Shown: positions 60,317 to 64,000 of the stretch, in pieces | Position numbering within the stretch: position 1 is the stretch's first letter | Layout: each line of letters opens with the position of its first letter | Origin: Megasphaera stantonii | GTDB taxonomy: Bacteria; Bacillota; Negativicutes; Veillonellales; Megasphaeraceae | Assembly (NCBI RefSeq): GCF_003367905.1 | Contig: NZ_CP029462.1 | Coordinates: 1,674,001-1,738,000, forward strand | Reading direction: 5' to 3' | DNA: 64,000 nucleotides | Translations under genes and position numbers: made by a program | The notes under the pieces: model-generated | What the model was told of the DNA's origin: nothing | The model's input: the letters and a program-made list of their open reading frames with translations, nothing else | Database searches by the model: none

Positions 60317-61609
60317 GTGGAATGGATAGAAGTTCCTGAAGAAGGGCTGACGCTGCGGCAGGTCCGGGCGATTACGGCGCGGAACCAGTCGGAAAGCGAG
60401 GCCATTCGCCAGAGAGTAGAACATATTTTGCAGGCTGTGCAGGAACGGGGCGACGAAGCCCTGAAGGAATTTACGGCCATATTTGACGGGCCCTTTCTCG
60501 ATTCGTTTCTCGTAACGGAAGAAGAAATCGACGCGGCCGTCGCGGCTGTTGGATCCGACTTCATGGCTGTGTTGGAAGAGGCGGCGGCCAATATCCGGAC
60601 GTATCACGAACGGCAGGTCGAGACGACGTGGATGGATACGTTCCGCCCCGGCGTGCGCTTAGGGGCGAAGTTTACGCCGATACAGCGCGTCGGCGTGTAC
60701 GTTCCCGGCGGCACGGCGGCCTATCCGTCGACGGTGCTCATGGATATCATCCCGGCTCACGTCGCCGGCGTGCCGTCTATTGCCGTCTTTACGCCGCCCA
60801 AGAAGGACGGCTCCGTCAATCCCTATATTTTGGCGGCGGCCCGCGTCGCCGGCGCGACGGAAATCTACAAAGCCGGCGGAGCCCAGGGCGTTGCCGCGGC
60901 AGCCTTTGGCACCGAATCCATCCCGCCGGTCTTTAAAATCGTCGGGCCGGGCAACGCCTACGTAGCCATGGCCAAGCGCCTCGTCTTCGGTACCGTCGGC
61001 ATCGACATGATCGCCGGGCCGAGCGAGGTCGGCGTGCTGGCCGACGATACGGCTAATCCCGTCTGGGTGGCGGCGGACCTGCTGGCCCAGGCAGAACACG
61101 ACGCGCGGGCGGCGGTTTTCCTCGTCACGCCGAGCCGAGCCTTGGCGGAAAAAGTAGAAGCAGAGGTCCGTCGGCAGCTCGACGAATTGCCGCGGCGGGA
61201 TATTGCCGCGCCGTCGGTAGAACAGTACGGAAAGATTTTTGTGACGAAGGATATGAACCAGGCCGTCGAGGTCATGAACCTCATTGCGCCGGAGCATTTG
61301 GAGCTGGATACGGCCGACGCCGAAGCTCTGGCCGGAGATATCGTCAATGCCGGCGCGATTTTCATCGGCCCTTATACGCCGGAGCCCATCGGCGACTACT
61401 TCGCCGGGCCGAACCATACCTTGCCGACGATGGGGACGGCGGCCTTTTCGTCGCCTTTGGGCGTGTACGATTTCGTCAAGCGCAGCAGCCTGCTGCAGTA
61501 CGATAAGGAAGCCTTTGAAGCCGTTGCGGAAAAGGTCATGGCCTTTGCCAATGTCGAAGGCCTGCAGGCCCACGGGCTGGCTGTGAAGAGGAGGATGGAC
61601 CATGAATAA
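60317..61609 (+). CDS. hisD: Histidinol dehydrogenase
   Basis: 430 residues from GTG 60317, which follows GAGGGGG by eight bases; no in-frame ATG fits. Key regions are GVYVPGGTAAYPSTVLM, the conserved GGAQGVAAAAFGTESIPPVFKIVGPGN, the Zn/substrate site AGPSEVGVLADDTANP and NLIAPEHLELDT with the catalytic Glu-His. It oxidises L-histidinol to histidine with two NAD+. The end overlaps hisC by eight bases. Confidence 0.96.
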   Translation: MEWIEVPEEGLTLRQVRAITARNQSESEAIRQRVEHILQAVQERGDEALKEFTAIFDGPFLDSFLVTEEEIDAAVAAVGSDFMAVLEEAAANIRTYHERQVETTWMDTFRPGVRLGAKFTPIQRVGVYVPGGTAAYPSTVLMDIIPAHVAGVPSIAVFTPPKKDGSVNPYILAAARVAGATEIYKAGGAQGVAAAAFGTESIPPVFKIVGPGNAYVAMAKRLVFGTVGIDMIAGPSEVGVLADDTANPVWVAADLLAQAEHDARAAVFLVTPSRALAEKVEAEVRRQLDELPRRDIAAPSVEQYGKIFVTKDMNQAVEVMNLIAPEHLELDTADAEALAGDIVNAGAIFIGPYTPEPIGDYFAGPNHTLPTMGTAAFSSPLGVYDFVKRSSLLQYDKEAFEAVAEKVMAFANVEGLQAHGLAVKRRMDHE

Positions 61610-62675
61610 AGAATGGCTGCGCCGGACCATACGCTCCTTTGAGCCCTACGTCGTTCCGGAAATCAAGGAGCACACGGTCATCAACGCCAACGAAAGCCCT
61701 TATAATATATTTGATTTTCCCGAAGTGAAGGCGGAATTTTTGGCCCGCCTGAGCGAAACGCCGTCGTATCACTATCCCGATCCCTTTGCCGAGGAGCTGC
61801 GGGCGGCCTTGGCCGAGTACGTAGCGTGCCGGCCTGAGGAAGTACTCGTCGGCTGCGGCGGCGATGAAATCATCAGTATCATTGCCAATACCTTTTTAAA
61901 CGAAGGAGATACGGTTCTCGTCCACGGGCCGACCTTCGACATATACGGCATCGACGCTCAAATTGTCGGGGCTAAGGTCGTAGAGATTCCCGACTTGCCG
62001 GGCTTTACGCGCGACAGGAAGTCCTTTTTGCAGGCTGTACGGGAATTGAAGCCGAAGCTGACGGTACTCTGTAATCCGAACAATCCGACAGGCGAGCTCC
62101 TGCCCCTGTCGTTCTTGGAAGAGGTCTTGCAGGCCTCGCCGAATCCTGTCGTCGTCGACGAAGCGTATATCGAATTTGCCGGCAGCGACAGCATCATTAC
62201 CAAGCTGGCCGATTACGACAACCTCATCGTCATCCGCACCTTGTCCAAGGCCTTTGGGTTGGCCGGTGTCCGCGTCGGCTACGCCGTGGCGCAGAAGGAT
62301 GTCATCGACGCCTTGTCGCTGGTCAAGCTGGTCTACAATGTAGGTAATTTAGCGCAGATTGCGGCGCTGGCGGCCATGAAATACCGCGATGTGATATTGG
62401 CCCATAACATCCCGCCGACCATTGCCGCCCGCGAGTATCTGGCGGCGGAGCTGAAGCAGATAGACGGCGTCACCGTATACGACAGCGTGACCAACTTCGT
62501 CCTCATCCGGGTGCCCGACGGGCCGGCCGTCGTCAATGCCTTGAAGAAGGCCGACATCTGCGTCCGCTTTTACAAGGCCGCGGCCCTGCAGAACTGCCTG
62601 CGCATTACCGTTACGACGAGGGACGTCGTACAAAGAGTTGTCGAAGTGATTCGAAAGGAGGTCGGCCATGCGTAG
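61602..62675 (+). CDS. hisC: Histidinol-phosphate aminotransferase
   Basis: 357 residues. The pyridoxal lysine is Lys216 in RTLSKAFGLAGVRVGY, and conserved NPNNPTGELLPL and VVVDEAYIEFAG are in place. It converts imidazole-acetol phosphate to histidinol phosphate. It overlaps both hisD (8 bases) and hisB (8 bases), so translation is coupled. Confidence 0.96.
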   Translation: MNKEWLRRTIRSFEPYVVPEIKEHTVINANESPYNIFDFPEVKAEFLARLSETPSYHYPDPFAEELRAALAEYVACRPEEVLVGCGGDEIISIIANTFLNEGDTVLVHGPTFDIYGIDAQIVGAKVVEIPDLPGFTRDRKSFLQAVRELKPKLTVLCNPNNPTGELLPLSFLEEVLQASPNPVVVDEAYIEFAGSDSIITKLADYDNLIVIRTLSKAFGLAGVRVGYAVAQKDVIDALSLVKLVYNVGNLAQIAALAAMKYRDVILAHNIPPTIAAREYLAAELKQIDGVTVYDSVTNFVLIRVPDGPAVVNALKKADICVRFYKAAALQNCLRITVTTRDVVQRVVEVIRKEVGHA

Positions 62676-63252
62676 CGCCCAGATAGAACGGGAAACGGCG
62701 GAAACGCAGATTGCCCTTTCTCTCAATATAGACGGTACGGGAACCTTTGCCGGCACGACGGGCATCGGCTTTCTCGACCATATGATGAATTTGCTGGCCT
62801 GCCACGGCGGCATGGATATTACCCTCCACGTCCACGGCGATTTGGATGTAGACACCCATCACACCGTGGAGGATCTGGCTATCGTATTGGGCGGCGCGCT
62901 GGCTCAGGCCTTGGGCGACAAAAAGGGCATCCGCCGCTACGGCATGTTTTACTGCCCCATGGACGAAGCCCTGACCCGCGTCGTCGTCGACCTGAGCGGA
63001 CGGCCCTATCTGGTATACGACGTGAAGCTGAATGTCGAGCGCATCGGCGCCTTCGAGACGGAAATGCTGAAGGAATTTCTCTACGCCTTATCCGTCCACG
63101 GCCGCATGAACCTGCACGTGACGAATCTCTACGGCGAAAACGCCCACCACATCGTCGAATCGGTTTTCAAGGCCCTCGGCCACGCCCTGCGCGAAGCCGT
63201 GTCGCTCAGCGGCGACGAGTCGGCCGTCTTGTCTACGAAGGGGGTGCTGTAG
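62668..63252 (+). CDS. hisB: Imidazoleglycerol-phosphate dehydratase
   Basis: 194 residues, the monofunctional dehydratase without the phosphatase domain of E. coli HisB. Metal-binding motifs GFLDHMMNLLACHG, DTHHTVEDLAIVLG and NAHHIVESVFKALGHAL are all present. ATG 62668 lies inside the end of hisC. A separate histidinol phosphatase must be encoded elsewhere. Confidence 0.96.
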   Translation: MRSAQIERETAETQIALSLNIDGTGTFAGTTGIGFLDHMMNLLACHGGMDITLHVHGDLDVDTHHTVEDLAIVLGGALAQALGDKKGIRRYGMFYCPMDEALTRVVVDLSGRPYLVYDVKLNVERIGAFETEMLKEFLYALSVHGRMNLHVTNLYGENAHHIVESVFKALGHALREAVSLSGDESAVLSTKGVL

Positions 63253-63253
63253 C

Positions 63254-63871
63254 GTGAAGGTAGCTGTTATTGATTACGAAGTTGGCAATTTGGCCAACGT
63301 GTACAACGCCTGGAAGCGCCTGGGCGTGGCCGTCGACATTACCCGCGACCCGGTGGTCATCCGGCAGGCCGATTTCATCGAGCTGCCCGGCGTCGGGGCC
63401 ATTCGCGACGCCATGGCGAACCTGAAGAAATTCGAGCTCATTCCCGTACTGGAAGAACAGGTCCGGGCGGGCAAGTTTTTCATGGGCGTATGCCTGGGCA
63501 TGCAGGCGTTGTTTGAAAAGGATTACGAAGGCGGCGAATACGACTGCCTCGGCTTTCTGCCCGGCGACATCGTGCCATTCCGCACGGCGCTGAAGGTGCC
63601 GCATATGGGCTGGAACGAGCTGGAATTCCGCGGCAGCCACTGGCTGCAGAAGGGGCTTCCGGCCCATCCCTACGTGTATTTTGTCCATTCCTATCATAAG
63701 TCGCCTGCCGATTCGCCTGACGTCATCGCTACGGCCGATTACGGACAGGCCGTGCCGGCTATCTGCGGCAGGGACAACGTCCTGGGATTTCAGTTCCATC
63801 CCGAAAAGAGCGGCCCCGTAGGGGCGCGGCTCCTGCAGAATGTCATTGCGTACGTACAAGAGAAAGGATGA
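63254..63871 (+). CDS. hisH: Imidazole glycerol phosphate synthase subunit HisH
   Basis: 205 residues from GTG 63254, one base after the hisB stop. This class I glutamine amidotransferase has the nucleophile Cys80 in GVCLGMQALFE and the His/Glu pair in FQFHPEKSG. It supplies ammonia to HisF, which is expected downstream of the window. It ends five bases before hisA. Confidence 0.95.
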   Translation: MKVAVIDYEVGNLANVYNAWKRLGVAVDITRDPVVIRQADFIELPGVGAIRDAMANLKKFELIPVLEEQVRAGKFFMGVCLGMQALFEKDYEGGEYDCLGFLPGDIVPFRTALKVPHMGWNELEFRGSHWLQKGLPAHPYVYFVHSYHKSPADSPDVIATADYGQAVPAICGRDNVLGFQFHPEKSGPVGARLLQNVIAYVQEKG

Positions 63872-63875
63872 GACT

Positions 63876-64000
63876 ATGATCGTATTTCCGGCGATAGATA
63901 TACAAGGCGGCAAGGTCGTCCGCCTGCGCCAGGGCGTGAAGGAAGACAGCACGACTTACTTTGACGACCCCGTAAAGACGGCCGTCAAGTGGCGCGATGA
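63876..64000 (+). CDS. hisA: Phosphoribosylformimino-5-aminoimidazole carboxamide ribotide isomerase, 5' part
   Basis: The first 41 codons are present; the gene runs off the window. The start IVFPAIDIQGGKVVRLRQG is the HisA (beta/alpha)8 opening with the catalytic Asp, and its position after hisH is standard. AGAAAGGATGAGACT gives the ribosome site. Confidence 0.93.
   Translation, partial: MIVFPAIDIQGGKVVRLRQGVKEDSTTYFDDPVKTAVKWRD

Overview
The window looks like chromosome of a Megasphaera-type member of the Negativicutes (diderm Firmicutes). The flavodoxin at 42550-42963 is 137 residues long and, from memory, very close to the well-studied Megasphaera elsdenii flavodoxin (Met57 and Trp91 at the flavin are present). 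Gene grammar is Firmicute (AAGGAGG ribosome sites, TTGACA/TATAAT promoters, L10 leader, S-box riboswitch), yet outer-membrane secretion systems (TpsB/TpsA and a classical autotransporter) are encoded. Anaerobic metabolism shows in a 2-oxoacid:ferredoxin oxidoreductase, flavodoxin and rubrerythrin. No rRNA, tRNA or CRISPR array was seen.

Layout. 1-4.6 kb: 3' end of a CitMHS transporter, then rpmG-secE-nusG-rplK-rplA-(L10 leader)-rplJ-rplL. The block ends at a terminator and is not followed by rpoBC. 4.7-7.0 kb: DUF819 membrane protein and an aldo/keto reductase. 7.1-9.35 kb: a divergent LysR/MFS pair, both broken, the LysR by an 11-bp tandem duplication and the MFS by an in-frame amber codon. 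9.5-10.4 kb: two small secreted proline-rich proteins. 10.5-11.1 kb: an ISL3-type transposase remnant. 11.3-34.9 kb: a surface-adhesion island with a large LuxR/MalT-like regulator frameshifted at a ten-G tract, an intact IS30-family element with terminal repeats and a target duplication, a TpsB transporter, a 5821-residue TpsA adhesin and a YbjN-like protein.

35.5-38.8 kb: a P-loop ATPase and a four-subunit 2-oxoacid:ferredoxin oxidoreductase. 39-42.3 kb: an Rpn-family nuclease and a glucose-type PTS EIICBA. 42.5-46.4 kb: flavodoxin with DUF3793, a hotdog thioesterase, a MocR regulator and a PhzF-family protein with a palindrome between the last two. 46.6-50.8 kb: a classical autotransporter whose signal peptide contains a second ten-G tract, here in frame. 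50.9-58.3 kb: small redox and housekeeping genes (LUD protein, cupin, TSCPD protein, thioredoxin, RseC-like, GNAT, FMN reductase, MetQ under a SAM riboswitch, rubrerythrin, a DUF1700 cluster, DUF951). 58.4-64 kb: a his operon hisZ-G-D-C-B-H-A, running off the end.

The most interesting theme is switchable surface biology. Two ten-G tracts, one switching a transcriptional regulator off and one holding an adhesin on, bracket a giant two-partner-secretion adhesin. An IS30 element sits in the regulatory gap between that regulator and the adhesin operon. The idea that these form one phase-variable network is inference; the tracts, reading frames and insertion are seen directly.
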